DNA from: Agromyces ramosus
Lineage (GTDB): Bacteria > Actinomycetota > Actinomycetes > Actinomycetales > Microbacteriaceae
Assembly: GCF_030817175.1 (NCBI RefSeq)
Contig: NZ_JAUSYY010000001.1
Span: 2,790,001 to 2,854,000, forward strand
Reading direction: 5' to 3'
Length of the DNA: 64,000 nucleotides
Position numbers and translations under genes: made by a program. Positions within the stretch are counted from its first letter, which is position 1. Each line of letters begins with the position of its first letter. Shown piece after piece: positions 32,883-41,762 of the stretch. Under the pieces are notes generated by a model. The model was not told the DNA's origin. It saw only the letters and a list, made by a program, of their open reading frames with translations, and made no database searches.

Positions 32883-35800
32883 TCAGCTCGCGGGGCCGAT
32901 CTCCCGCATCGCGTGCCCGGTCTTCGGATTGGCCGGCTTCACCTTCATGTCGCGGCCATTCACCCGCACGATGACGGTGCCCTGGTTGGGTGCCCGGTCG
33001 GCCACGACGTCGTATGACGTGACGACGCCGTCGTGCCAGGCGGCGCTGACCTCGTAGCCGCCGCGAGCGCGGAGGCCGGTGAAGGAGCCGTCGCCCTTCC
33101 ACTCGTCGGGGCACGCTGGCAGCAGGTGGATGACCTGCTCGTGGCTCTGCAGGAGCATCTCGGCGACCGCACCGGTGATGCCGAAGTTGCCGTCCATCTG
33201 GAACGGCGGGTGGTTGCCGAACAGGTTCGGCAGGGTGTTGTAGGACAGGAGCCCGCGCAGCATGAACCGGGCGCGCTGCGCATCGCCGAGGCGGGCGAAG
33301 AGCGCGGCGCGCCACGGCCAGGTCCACGATCGGCGGCTGTCACCGGAGACGGTGCCCTCGCTGAACGGCACGCCGTCCTTCTCTCCGCACCGCGCCTTCA
33401 GGGAGACGAGCGCCGCGGCGGCGAACTCCGGCGTCGCACTCGTGATCTGGCGGCCCGGGTACACCGCGAAGAGATGCGAGGTGTGCCGGTGGATGTCGTT
33501 CGGGTCGTCGAGGTCGTTCTGCCATTCCTGCAGCTGACCCCAGCGACCGATCTTGTTCGGGGCGAGCCGGGCCTGCAGGTCGGCGATCGTCGCCCGGTAG
33601 TCGGCGTCGATCTCGAGCGCGTCGGCGCAGTCGAGGTAGTTCTGGAAGAGGTCCCAGATGATCTGCTGGTCGTACATCACCCCGTCTTCGCGCGGCCCGT
33701 GCTCGGGCGACCACCCGTCGGGCGCGACGAGCGTCCCGTCGGGACGCTCTTCGAGGCGGTCCTCCCAGAACTGGCAGATCTCCTTGATCATCGGGTACCC
33801 GACCTCGCGCAGGTAGTCGCGGTCTTGAGTGAACGCCCAGTGCTCGTAGGCGTGCTGGGCGTACCACGCGCTCGCAACGGTGTTCCACTCCCACGAGTTG
33901 CCGCCGAAGATGCTCTGCGACGTGCGAGCCGTCCACCCTCGGGTCTCCTGCCCGAACGCGTTGCGGGTCGCCACCCGGCTCGGCACCGCCACCTGCTGCA
34001 CGAAGTCGATGAGCGCCGTGTGGCTCTCGGAGAGGTTCGTGGTCTCGGCGCCCCAGTAGTTCATCTGGATGTTGATGTTGGTGTGATAGTCGGACGCCCA
34101 CGGCGGCTGGTTGCTGTTGTTCCAGAGGCCCTGCAGGTTCGCGGGCAGCCCGCCGGGGCGCGAGGAGCTGAGGAGGAGGTAGCGGCCGTAGTCGAACATC
34201 GCCTGTTCGAGCGTCGGGTCGGCCTTGCCCGTGGCGTAGCGCGCCAGCCGCTGGCTCGTCGAGAGCGCGGATACCTCGTCGTCGGTGTCGCCCCAGTTGA
34301 CCGAGGCTCGCGACATGAGCTCGGACACCTCGGCGGTGTGCTCGTCGCGGAGCTCGGCGTACGGTCGTGCCGAGGCGGCGGCGATGGCCGCATCGATCGC
34401 CGGACGTGGGGCCGCACCGCGCCACCCGTCGGCCGCGCTCATCTCGTAGTCGGTGCGTGCATCGAGGATGAGCGTGAGTGTCGTGCATCCGGTCACGCGC
34501 ACGGCATTGCCCGCGGCGGTGACCTCGCCGTCGGCCTCCGCGACGCGCACCGAGCAGGCGTGCGCGAGTCCGTTGCCCATGACGCCCTGGAACGACAGCT
34601 GCGTTCCGCCGGCCTCGACGACGGTCGGCGCGTCGGCCTGCGCGGAAGCGAGGCTGATCGTCCCCGAGAGCCCCGCAGCCGAGTCGGTCGTGTACCGGAG
34701 CACCATGACATCGGCGGTGCGGCTCGCGAACGCCTCGCGCTTCACGCGACCGGCGGTGCCGGCGAACCACGTGACGTGCACGCCGACTGCCGGGTCGAGG
34801 GCCCGCCGATAGTCGACCGCCGCGCGCTGGGTGCGTGAATCGAAGGAGGCTCCGACGATCGCCACGGCGCCGATCGCGAACGGCGTCGTCGGCGAGCTCG
34901 TGGCGAACGTCAGGCGGTACGAAGCGTATGCGGTCGTGTTGGCGAAGGTGAACGTTTTCGCCTCGCCCCGGGCGGCGAACGAACCCGCGGTCTGCGTGTC
35001 GAGCGCGACCCACGCCTGCCCGTCGTGCGAGGCCTCGAGGCTCCACCGGCGCGGATCGTGCCCGGGCGAATCGGCGGCGCTCGTCAGCACGTACGAGGAG
35101 GCGACGACCGCGGCGGGAAGGTCGAGCTGCCACTGCACGCGGGACCCGGGTTCGGCAACCTTCCACGCGGTGCTCACGTCGCCGTCGACCGTGCGCGCGA
35201 GGTCGGCGCCGTCGCCGGTGCCGTCGGAGTCGCCGCTGGGGGAGGACACGTAGATGAGCGAGCCGCCGGCCAGGCTCACGCCCGTCAGTCCGATCTCCGC
35301 CACTTGGAAATGACTGACGCCGGCCTTCGGAAGGAAGATGAAGCGGTAGAAGCGATAGGCCGTCGTGTTCGAGAAGCTGAACTGCTTGACCTGGAATCGA
35401 CTCTCGAAGGGCGCGATCGCCCTCGTGTCGAGCGCCGTCCAGCTCACGCCGTCGGTGGAGCCGGCGAACGTCCAGTTCTGAGGGTCGCGGGCGGCGACGT
35501 CATTGGCGCTGGTGAGGCTGTACGACGAGACCACCGTGGCGTCGGGAAGCTCCACTCGCCACTCCACCGACGAGGGAGGGCCGTCGATGCACCACTTGGT
35601 GCGTGAGTTGCCGTCGTAGCTCTTCTCGACGGTCTCCGATGCCGAGCTCTTGTACGGCCCGCCGGGGAAGGTCACCTTCGGGCGAGCCGCGAAGGAGACC
35701 GTCAGTGCGCCGAAGTCCCGGTAGGAGCCGAAGCCCGTCATGCTGGTGTCGAAGGCGCCGTCGGGCTGGCCCATGAGGGCGTTGTCGTAATCGTTGACAC

Positions 35801-36119
35801 CGCCCCAGAGGCTCTGCTCGTTGAACTGCACGACCTCTTCGTCGGGGTTGCCGAACAGCATGCCGCCCAGTCGGCCGTTGCCGATCGGCAGCGCCTGCGA
35901 CTCCCAGTCGGTGGCCGGCAGGCCGTACCAGAGGGACTTCCGCGAGAGGCTCGGCGCGCCCAGCGCGGAGCCGGCGGCGGCGCGGGCCGCGCGCGCCTGC
36001 ATCGGGACGGCCGCCGAAGCGGCGCCGGGGCGAAGGAGATCGCCGAGCAGTGGTGCCATCGCGAGCACCCCGCCCAGCTGGAGCACGAGACGGCGTTGCG
36101 GATCGAACTCGAGAATCAT
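32883..36119 (-). CDS. GH95 alpha-L-fucosidase-type enzyme with two inserted discoidin domains
   Basis: A 1078-aa exported enzyme. PQRRLVLQLGG near the start resembles a Tat signal, with a possible cleavage after ASAA (~37). The GH95 N-terminal super-sandwich starts at SLWYGLPATDWESQALPIGN (62) and is interrupted after FGALTVSF (143). Two F5/8 type C-like domains (~150-280 and ~290-425) follow, and the sandwich resumes at YRRALDPAVG (437). The (alpha/alpha)6 barrel keeps the residues known from Bifidobacterium AfcA: Asn681 and Asn683 in NINIQMNYW, Glu806 in WSPEHGP and Asp976 in FQMDGNFG. Family GH95 removes alpha-1,2-fucose or alpha-L-galactose by inversion. Terminal fucose decorates plant arabinogalactan and xyloglucan. 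No LacI operator of the other classes precedes it, so its control is unclear. Confidence 0.85.
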   Translation of the reverse strand: MILEFDPQRRLVLQLGGVLAMAPLLGDLLRPGAASAAVPMQARAARAAAGSALGAPSLSRKSLWYGLPATDWESQALPIGNGRLGGMLFGNPDEEVVQFNEQSLWGGVNDYDNALMGQPDGAFDTSMTGFGSYRDFGALTVSFAARPKVTFPGGPYKSSASETVEKSYDGNSRTKWCIDGPPSSVEWRVELPDATVVSSYSLTSANDVAARDPQNWTFAGSTDGVSWTALDTRAIAPFESRFQVKQFSFSNTTAYRFYRFIFLPKAGVSHFQVAEIGLTGVSLAGGSLIYVSSPSGDSDGTGDGADLARTVDGDVSTAWKVAEPGSRVQWQLDLPAAVVASSYVLTSAADSPGHDPRRWSLEASHDGQAWVALDTQTAGSFAARGEAKTFTFANTTAYASYRLTFATSSPTTPFAIGAVAIVGASFDSRTQRAAVDYRRALDPAVGVHVTWFAGTAGRVKREAFASRTADVMVLRYTTDSAAGLSGTISLASAQADAPTVVEAGGTQLSFQGVMGNGLAHACSVRVAEADGEVTAAGNAVRVTGCTTLTLILDARTDYEMSAADGWRGAAPRPAIDAAIAAASARPYAELRDEHTAEVSELMSRASVNWGDTDDEVSALSTSQRLARYATGKADPTLEQAMFDYGRYLLLSSSRPGGLPANLQGLWNNSNQPPWASDYHTNINIQMNYWGAETTNLSESHTALIDFVQQVAVPSRVATRNAFGQETRGWTARTSQSIFGGNSWEWNTVASAWYAQHAYEHWAFTQDRDYLREVGYPMIKEICQFWEDRLEERPDGTLVAPDGWSPEHGPREDGVMYDQQIIWDLFQNYLDCADALEIDADYRATIADLQARLAPNKIGRWGQLQEWQNDLDDPNDIHRHTSHLFAVYPGRQITSATPEFAAAALVSLKARCGEKDGVPFSEGTVSGDSRRSWTWPWRAALFARLGDAQRARFMLRGLLSYNTLPNLFGNHPPFQMDGNFGITGAVAEMLLQSHEQVIHLLPACPDEWKGDGSFTGLRARGGYEVSAAWHDGVVTSYDVVADRAPNQGTVIVRVNGRDMKVKPANPKTGHAMREIGPAS

Positions 36120-36268
36120 GGAGCCTCCCTGAACATCATTGGTCGGGTGTTTCAGGATGTCCGCTCAACAGTGCACGCGGAAATCCGAGAACCCGCCCCA
36201 TACTGCCGGAGGATACGTCGGATGTATAGTCTCAGTTCAATGGGAGCGCGACCACGTGAGCACACCGG

Positions 36269-36298
36269 GGATGCCGCAGGCATGTGCCCGCGGCATCC
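36269..36298 (-). terminator. Terminator of the EEP gene (inverted GGATGCC)
   Basis: GGATGCCGC (36269-36277) pairs with GCGGCATCC (36290-36298) across a 12-nt loop, 25 bases beyond the EEP stop. The remaining 36120-36268 is the promoter region of GH95, where I see no clear operator. Confidence 0.65.
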
Positions 36299-36322
36299 GC
36301 TGCCTCGTCGCCCGACGGCGAT

Positions 36323-37570
36323 TCAGGGGTGCACTCGAAGGTCGACCCACACGAGCCGGTGGTCGCTGCTCGGGAACGGGAACGTGCCCGTCAGGGCCGA
36401 CAGCGGGTCGGCCTGCACCGGCCAGAACACGCCGGCGTCGAGCACGCGCAGGTCGCGCGAGGGCAGCACGTAGTCGGCGCGCAGGTTGCCCGGCGCCGGG
36501 TTGTCGTTGAAGTCGGCCGTGTCGTAGGCCGGGTCGCCCTCGTGCGTGAGGTTCGCGCCGGCCTGCAGCACGGATGCCTCGACGGCACCCTCCGACGTCG
36601 GCAGCGGGTCGGTGATACGCGGGTGCTCCAGCAGCTGCTGGATCGCGGCATCGACCGAGTCGCCGTTGAGCGGGTCGGCGTTCTGGTCGCCGAGGATCAC
36701 GAACGACTCGCCGGGCTTCAGCCCGCCGGTCGCGCCGGCGTCGTCGGAGATGTACCGGGAGGCCTTGCCGGGCGTGACGTAGTCGGCCCAGAAGCGGATC
36801 TCGTCGTGATTGCGCAGGCCGTTGCGGTCTTCGGGCCCGTCGAACGTGGGCGGCGTCGGGTGCGACGCGAGCACGTGCACGGTGTTGCCGTTCACCTCGA
36901 CGGGAACGTCCCAGTGGGACTTGCTCGAGAGGCGGAACACGTCGAGCTCTGCAGGGGAGTACCAGTCGGCGGGCGCGGGCGTGTTCGGGTCGTCGGGCAG
37001 CAGCGCGCCCGGCATGTCCTTCCACAGGAAGTGCTGGAACGTGCGCACCTCGTCGAGCACGATCGGGTACTTCGACAGCACGGCCATGCCGAACTGGCCC
37101 TCGAACGCGCCGAAGCCGAAGGCGTCGTCGCCCCCGGCGATCACGCCGTTGTTGTTGAGGTCGAAGCCGCTCGGGATGCCCGTGTTCGAGGGTGCCACGA
37201 ACGCATACGGGTACTCGACCGGGTCGGCTCCGCCCTGCGAGACCTCGAGGTAGTTGTCGCGGAAGAGGTCGGCCGCGATGCCGCCCTCGACGAAGTCGAA
37301 CTCGTTGAGCAGCACGACGTCGGGGTTCGCGCGCTGGATGATCTCGGCGACGGTCTTCGCCTGCGCGTTCGTGCCGGACGAGAGGTCGGCGACGAGCTGG
37401 CCCGGCGCGTTGCGGTTGAGCGACAGGTTGTACGTTGCGACGCGCAGCTCGGTCGGGCCCGTGCCGGGCGGAGGGGTGGCGGCTGCGGCACCGGCGCCGA
37501 GGGTGGCAGCGGCGAGGACCCCGACGGCGGTGGCCGCCAGGGCGGCGATGGCGATGCGTCTCGTGGACAT
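36323..37570 (-). CDS. Secreted endonuclease/exonuclease/phosphatase-family protein
   Basis: A 415-aa protein with a Sec signal peptide (~1-34, ending GAGAAAA) and the EEP (DNase I-like) fold. The metal and catalytic elements are visible: ELRVATYNLSLNRNAP (Asn), VVLLNEFDFVEGG (metal-binding Glu), MAVLSKYPI, SHPTPPTFDGPEDRNG, FVILGDQNADP (Asp-x-Asn pair) and the last motif SSDHRLVWVDL (Asp-His). These enzymes cut phosphodiester or phosphomonoester bonds with Mg2+. Secreted members scavenge phosphate from DNA, phytate or lipids, and sequence does not say which. AAGGAG precedes the ATG at 37570. Confidence 0.85.
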   Translation of the reverse strand: MSTRRIAIAALAATAVGVLAAATLGAGAAAATPPPGTGPTELRVATYNLSLNRNAPGQLVADLSSGTNAQAKTVAEIIQRANPDVVLLNEFDFVEGGIAADLFRDNYLEVSQGGADPVEYPYAFVAPSNTGIPSGFDLNNNGVIAGGDDAFGFGAFEGQFGMAVLSKYPIVLDEVRTFQHFLWKDMPGALLPDDPNTPAPADWYSPAELDVFRLSSKSHWDVPVEVNGNTVHVLASHPTPPTFDGPEDRNGLRNHDEIRFWADYVTPGKASRYISDDAGATGGLKPGESFVILGDQNADPLNGDSVDAAIQQLLEHPRITDPLPTSEGAVEASVLQAGANLTHEGDPAYDTADFNDNPAPGNLRADYVLPSRDLRVLDAGVFWPVQADPLSALTGTFPFPSSDHRLVWVDLRVHP

Positions 37571-37698
37571 GCGTTCTCTCCTTCGTGAACGGGGGGACGG
37601 ACGAACGATGAGTCCACGGTAGGCGCGCCGGGTGGCCATGGGAAGAACCCGAGGTGACGGGATCGACGCGGGCCGACGGGATCGGGATACTGGCTCTC

Positions 37699-38925
37699 GT
37701 GACTGTCGAACTCGATGAACCGGTGACGCCGGGGGAGCCGCCCGCCGATTCGCCCATCGACGCGCCTGCCGAGGCTCCACGCGGCCGTGTGTGGTCGCGC
37801 CGTGTCATCTGGAGCTGGGTCGCCATCGGTGCACTGCTCATCGCGGGCGTGATCGCCGTCCTCCTGATGTTCGACGCGGCGAACGACCGCTACGACTCCG
37901 CCATCGGTCGATACAGCGCGGCGGCCGTCGAGGCCGAGGCCCAGCTCGAGCAGCTCCAGCAGGCGGAAGCGGATGCCACGTACACGAGCGATGTCGCCGT
38001 CGGGGTGCTCGCGGCCGCCGCCGACGGATACACGGATGCCGCGGCCAAGGCCGACCTCGCGGTGCACGGCGGCGAGCTCGCTGCCGCCCTCGAGTCCGAT
38101 CCCGATCTCGCCGAGACCCGCATCGCCTCGCCGCCCCGTCCCGAGTCGCGGCCGTTCTGGATCACCGACCTCGACCGTGAGGCCGAGCGCTGGGGAGCCG
38201 CGACCGTGCGCGTCGACGCGTCGTCCGCAGCGTTCGAGCAGCGCACCGAGGCACTCGACGCTGCCGAGGCGGGCGTCGTCGAGAGCGGGGTCGTCTTCAT
38301 GGGCACGCTGCCGGCGTCGGCGGCCGCGATGGACGCGGCAACCGGCTCGGCCCGCAACGCCGACCGCATCGAGCTGCACGCGGCGATCGAGCTCATCGCC
38401 GCCATCGGCTCGTCGTGGAATCTCGACGCCGTGGCCCGCGTCGAGCGCTACGTCGCCGCGGCCACTGCCGCGCAGGCATCCCACGCCGCCGAGGAGGCCG
38501 AGAAGGCCGGCCCCCTCCACGACCGCCGGGTCGCGGTCGAGGCGTTCGCACGGTCGATCGCGGGCGGGGTGCTGCTCGAGTTCGACTGGGCGCCCGAGGT
38601 GAACGGCTACGGTTTCGACGGCTCGTACGCCGGAACGGCGACCTGGACCGCAGCCGACCCCGGATTCTCGAGTATCACGCTCACCGACAGCGTCGCGGCG
38701 ATGTGGCCCGACAACGGCGTCGCCTCGCTCGTGGCCCACGAGGTGGGGCACGCGATCGTCTCGAAGTGCTACGGCGAGATCATCAGCCCCGCGAGCCCCG
38801 AGGAGAATGAGGCGTGGGCCACGGCGTGGGCCATCGGCATGGGCTACACCGCCGACGGCAACGGCGAGAGCATCTACGGGCGCCCGTCCGACGAGCTCAT
38901 CGAGAAATCCAAGGCGTGCCGCTGA
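37699..38925 (+). CDS. Membrane-anchored protein with HEVGH motif (putative metallopeptidase)
   Basis: A ~408-aa protein not of a family I recognise. A Pro/Glu-rich cytoplasmic N-terminus leads to one transmembrane helix (IWSWVAIGALLIAGVIAVLL), so the rest should be extracytoplasmic. A long Ala/Glu-rich helical section (~70-310) includes coiled-coil-like AEAQLEQLQQAEADATY. The C-terminal ~100 residues carry SLVAHEVGHAIVSKCYGE, an HExxH zinc site, with EENEAWATAWAIGMGY downstream offering a Glu as third ligand, as in gluzincins. Two Cys (in the KCYG segment and the last residues) may pair. Start choice is uncertain: GTG at 37699 has a GATACT -10-like element seven bases upstream, while GTG at 37654 has GGAAGAA. 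Confidence 0.6.
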   Translation: MTVELDEPVTPGEPPADSPIDAPAEAPRGRVWSRRVIWSWVAIGALLIAGVIAVLLMFDAANDRYDSAIGRYSAAAVEAEAQLEQLQQAEADATYTSDVAVGVLAAAADGYTDAAAKADLAVHGGELAAALESDPDLAETRIASPPRPESRPFWITDLDREAERWGAATVRVDASSAAFEQRTEALDAAEAGVVESGVVFMGTLPASAAAMDAATGSARNADRIELHAAIELIAAIGSSWNLDAVARVERYVAAATAAQASHAAEEAEKAGPLHDRRVAVEAFARSIAGGVLLEFDWAPEVNGYGFDGSYAGTATWTAADPGFSSITLTDSVAAMWPDNGVASLVAHEVGHAIVSKCYGEIISPASPEENEAWATAWAIGMGYTADGNGESIYGRPSDELIEKSKACR

Positions 38926-38983
38926 GCGCGGCCACCTCGGCCTGTCGCTCGATCGGCGCGGTGCGCAGACGTAGACTGCGAAA

Positions 38984-39520
38984 ATGGAGGCACCGGCCGG
39001 CACCACACTGGTCGTCGTCGGCGAAGAGGCGACGACGGCGATCCGTTCCCTCGAGGGGTTCGCGAACGTACGGGCAGCCACGTTCGCGGATGCATCCGAC
39101 GACGATGTCGCCCGCTGGGAGGCGACCGCGAGCGTGCCATACCTCGTGCACGACCACGACCCGCTCGCCCATGTGGCCGCGGCATGGGTCGAGTTCTTCG
39201 ACGACCAGTCCACCTACGGCGTGCTCGAACTCGAGATAGAGCGCGCGGTCGAGGCCGTCGAGCGGCACGCCATCAGCGTGCCCGACTACTACGTGGTGGT
39301 GCATCCCGAGGCCCTGCCGGTCACCTGGAAGCACTGGTGGCTCGGCGTGCTCGCGGTCGCGTCGCCCAATCGCGTGATTCCCTGGCCCCGACCGGATGAC
39401 TCGCTCGCAGGCCTGCTTCGCCGGCTCCCCACCGCCCGGGCCTGGCCCGAGGTGGAGCCCTGGCTCCGGGGCGTCACCGCCGCCGTGCCCGATCGCGTCG
39501 GCCTCGGCGGAGCCGCGTAG
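38984..39520 (+). CDS. Hypothetical protein, 178 aa
   Basis: No family recognised. The sequence is globular alpha/beta (TTLVVVGEEATTAIRSLEGF, VPYLVHDHDPLAHVAAAWVE) with a Trp-rich middle (PVTWKHWWLGVLAVASPNRV). It has no signal peptide or membrane helix. TAGACT ends six bases before the ATG and there is no Shine-Dalgarno, so the gene is likely leaderless. Its stop codon adjoins that of the convergent Gfo/Idh gene without a spacer, so no terminator separates them. Confidence 0.65.
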   Translation: MEAPAGTTLVVVGEEATTAIRSLEGFANVRAATFADASDDDVARWEATASVPYLVHDHDPLAHVAAAWVEFFDDQSTYGVLELEIERAVEAVERHAISVPDYYVVVHPEALPVTWKHWWLGVLAVASPNRVIPWPRPDDSLAGLLRRLPTARAWPEVEPWLRGVTAAVPDRVGLGGAA

Positions 39521-40429
39521 TCAGTCGAGCTCGACGGTGCTGCCGGCCCGGAGCGAGTCGCTCGCCGCGAGCGCGACCCGGAGGGCGACGACCGCCGACC
39601 CCGTCGGGCAGTACTCGGGCTGGATTCGCTCGTCGACGCAGCCGAGGAAGTACGCGGCCTGGCGCGCGAACGGGTCGTCGTGCGCGGCATCCGGATACTG
39701 GAACGAGGCGGTGTCCGCATCACCCGTGACCTCGAGCGAACTGGAGAAGCGCGTGCCGGGCGGCATCTCGGCGCACGTCACGACCTCGCCGACCCCGCCG
39801 CCCGCGTACTCGACGGTCGTCTCGAACCGCCCGAGCGGGCCGGCCGGCACGGTCGTGACGGCGACCGGGCGACCGAGGAACAGGTTCAGCTGGTCGAAGT
39901 CGTGGATGGCGAAGTCGACGAGCATGCCCCCCGATCTCGACTCGTCGGCGATCCACGACGCCCACGTCGGCGCTGCCGAGAGCCGGGTCGCGCGCACGTG
40001 CCGGAGCACGCCGAGTCGTCCCGACTCCGCCTCGGCGCGCACCCGCTGGTAGCCCTCGAAGAATCGCACGACGTGCGCGATCATCAGGATCCCGCTGCTC
40101 TCCGCGGCCGCCGCCGCGACGTCGTCGGCCTCGGCGGCGGTGAGGGCGATCGGCTTCTCGAGCAGCACGCTCTTCCCGGCGCGGAGGGCACGGATGGCCA
40201 GGTCGGGATGCGAGGGGGTCGGCGTGCAGACGGACACGATGTCGGCCGCGGGGTCGGCGAGCACTTCGTCGAGATCGGTGACGAATCGGGCCATCGGCGC
40301 ATGCGGGAAGGCGCTGCCGGGCGACGGGGTGCAGATGTACCGGATGTCTCGGCCGAGGCCGAGGCGCGACCACGCCTCGGCGTGGGTGCGGCCCATGTTG
40401 CCACCGCCCACGATGGCGATGCCGTGCAT
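39521..40429 (-). CDS. Gfo/Idh/MocA-family oxidoreductase
   Basis: A 302-aa NAD(P)-dependent sugar oxidoreductase. The Rossmann start is MHGIAIVGGGNMGRTHAEAW, the conserved EKP catalytic motif is in VLLEKPIALT (near residue 93), and the His-containing substrate motif is GGMLVDFAIHDFDQLNLF (near 170-187). Family members oxidise, epimerise or eliminate on sugars, inositols and opine-like sugar-amino acid compounds. The gene overlaps the ROK repressor stop by one base and is co-transcribed with it, diverging from the amino-acid ABC/asparaginase/ROK kinase operon. It is probably a step of that pathway. Confidence 0.88.
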   Translation of the reverse strand: MHGIAIVGGGNMGRTHAEAWSRLGLGRDIRYICTPSPGSAFPHAPMARFVTDLDEVLADPAADIVSVCTPTPSHPDLAIRALRAGKSVLLEKPIALTAAEADDVAAAAAESSGILMIAHVVRFFEGYQRVRAEAESGRLGVLRHVRATRLSAAPTWASWIADESRSGGMLVDFAIHDFDQLNLFLGRPVAVTTVPAGPLGRFETTVEYAGGGVGEVVTCAEMPPGTRFSSSLEVTGDADTASFQYPDAAHDDPFARQAAYFLGCVDERIQPEYCPTGSAVVALRVALAASDSLRAGSTVELD

Positions 40430-41610
40430 CAGCGAAGCGCCTCGTTGATGACCGTGGCGTCGAACAGGTGGTCGAGCACGATGCGGACCGCGCCGGTCAC
40501 GCCGCCGAGCGCCTTCGTGCGCGTGACGGCGATCTCGAGGTAGTCGGTCGCCATGGGGAGGCACTCGGTGTAGATGGCGGAACGCAGGCCGGCGACGAAC
40601 GCCTCGGCCTCGCTGAGGTTGCCGCCGAGCACGAGTCGTTGCGGATTGAAGAAGTTCACTATCGTGGCGAGCACTCCGCCGGTGCGGGTGCCCGCCTCTC
40701 GCAGCATCTGCGTGGCGAGCGGATGTCCGTTGCCGGCCATGACCAGCACTTCCCGGGTGTCGGCGACCTCGACGCCGGCCGCACGAAGGCTCGTCACGAT
40801 GGCGGCCCCGCCGGCGACGACGTCGAGGCAGCCGACCCGGCCGCAGGAGCAGAGCGTGGCCGGCGCGTTCGGCACCGAGACGTGGCTGATGTCGCCCGCC
40901 ATGCCGCGGAAGCCGTGGTACAGCGAGCCCGACGCGATCACGCCGCAGCCGATGCTCGACCCGGCCTTCAGGAAGACGAGGTGCTTGACGTCGTCTGGCG
41001 CGCTCGAGTACTCGCCGAGGGCCATGAGGTTGGCGTCGTTGTCGGCGATGACCGGCACGCCGGCGAGCTCGCTCAGCCGGGCCCCGGCGTCGAGGCCGTT
41101 CCAGCCCGGCATACGCGAGGGCGAGACGAGGCGCCGGCCGGGGAAGTCGACGGGGCCGGGGAGGCCGACGCCAATGCCGCGGAGCACCTGGCCCGGTGCC
41201 GCATGCTCCGCCACCATCGTCGCCGCCACGTCGGCGATCCACTGCAGGATTCTCTCCGGTCCGTCGGCGATGTCCATATCGAGGTGGCGCTCGGCGAGCA
41301 GCTCTCCGGCCATGTCGAAGAGCCCGAAGGAGGCGTGCCGGGCGCCGAGGTCGACGCCGATGACCCCTCCGGTCGTGGGGTTCACCTCGAGCTGCGTGGG
41401 GCGACGCCCGCCCCGGGAGCTGCCCGGACCGGCCTCGCGCAGGTAACCGTGCCTGACCAATTGCTCGACCCGGGCGGTGACGGTTGACGGCGCGAGGCCC
41501 GCGAGCCGGGCGATCTCGGCACGCGACGACGACGAGCCCGACCGCACGAGGTTCAGGATGCCGCCGGGCGAGGAATCGAGTCCGGGCACGGTGTCGAAGG
41601 TCGAGGTCAT
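40429..41610 (-). CDS. ROK-family transcriptional repressor (NagC/XylR type)
   Basis: A 393-aa ROK protein with an N-terminal winged helix-turn-helix (RAEIARLAGLAPSTVTARVE, ~residues 30-49) and an actin-like sugar-sensing domain: GVIGVDLGARHASFGLFD, VIADNDANLMALGE and the zinc motif CSCGRVGCLDVVA. The catalytic aspartate context IADNDAN is kept, but as a regulator it probably only binds the sugar. It heads the leftward pair with the Gfo/Idh gene. AT-rich direct repeats in the shared upstream region (41667-41698) are its probable target and would link both divergent operons. Confidence 0.88.
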   Translation of the reverse strand: MTSTFDTVPGLDSSPGGILNLVRSGSSSSRAEIARLAGLAPSTVTARVEQLVRHGYLREAGPGSSRGGRRPTQLEVNPTTGGVIGVDLGARHASFGLFDMAGELLAERHLDMDIADGPERILQWIADVAATMVAEHAAPGQVLRGIGVGLPGPVDFPGRRLVSPSRMPGWNGLDAGARLSELAGVPVIADNDANLMALGEYSSAPDDVKHLVFLKAGSSIGCGVIASGSLYHGFRGMAGDISHVSVPNAPATLCSCGRVGCLDVVAGGAAIVTSLRAAGVEVADTREVLVMAGNGHPLATQMLREAGTRTGGVLATIVNFFNPQRLVLGGNLSEAEAFVAGLRSAIYTECLPMATDYLEIAVTRTKALGGVTGAVRIVLDHLFDATVINEALR

Positions 41611-41666
41611 CGTCGCTGAGCCAATCCGTACAGGAACACGTGGTTGAACTGTACTGTAGCGGCTTT

Positions 41667-41698
41667 ATTCAGAAATTGGACGAAGTAAATCCAGAATT
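41667..41698. promoter_or_regulatory. AT-rich direct repeats, probable ROK operator
   Basis: ATTCAGAAATT (41667-41677) and ATCCAGAATT (41689-41698) are related direct repeats starting 22 bp apart, about two helical turns. They lie in an AT-rich island between the divergent ROK and ABC genes. TTGAAC (41644-41649) and TTGGAC (41676-41681) are possible -35 boxes. ROK repressors of the NagC type bind AT-rich sites, hence the assignment. Confidence 0.5.
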
Positions 41699-41762
41699 GC
41701 ACATTAGTGATGCAACTTAGTAGCATGGCCGAACTGCCAGTCGACGACGATGCGAGGAACAG

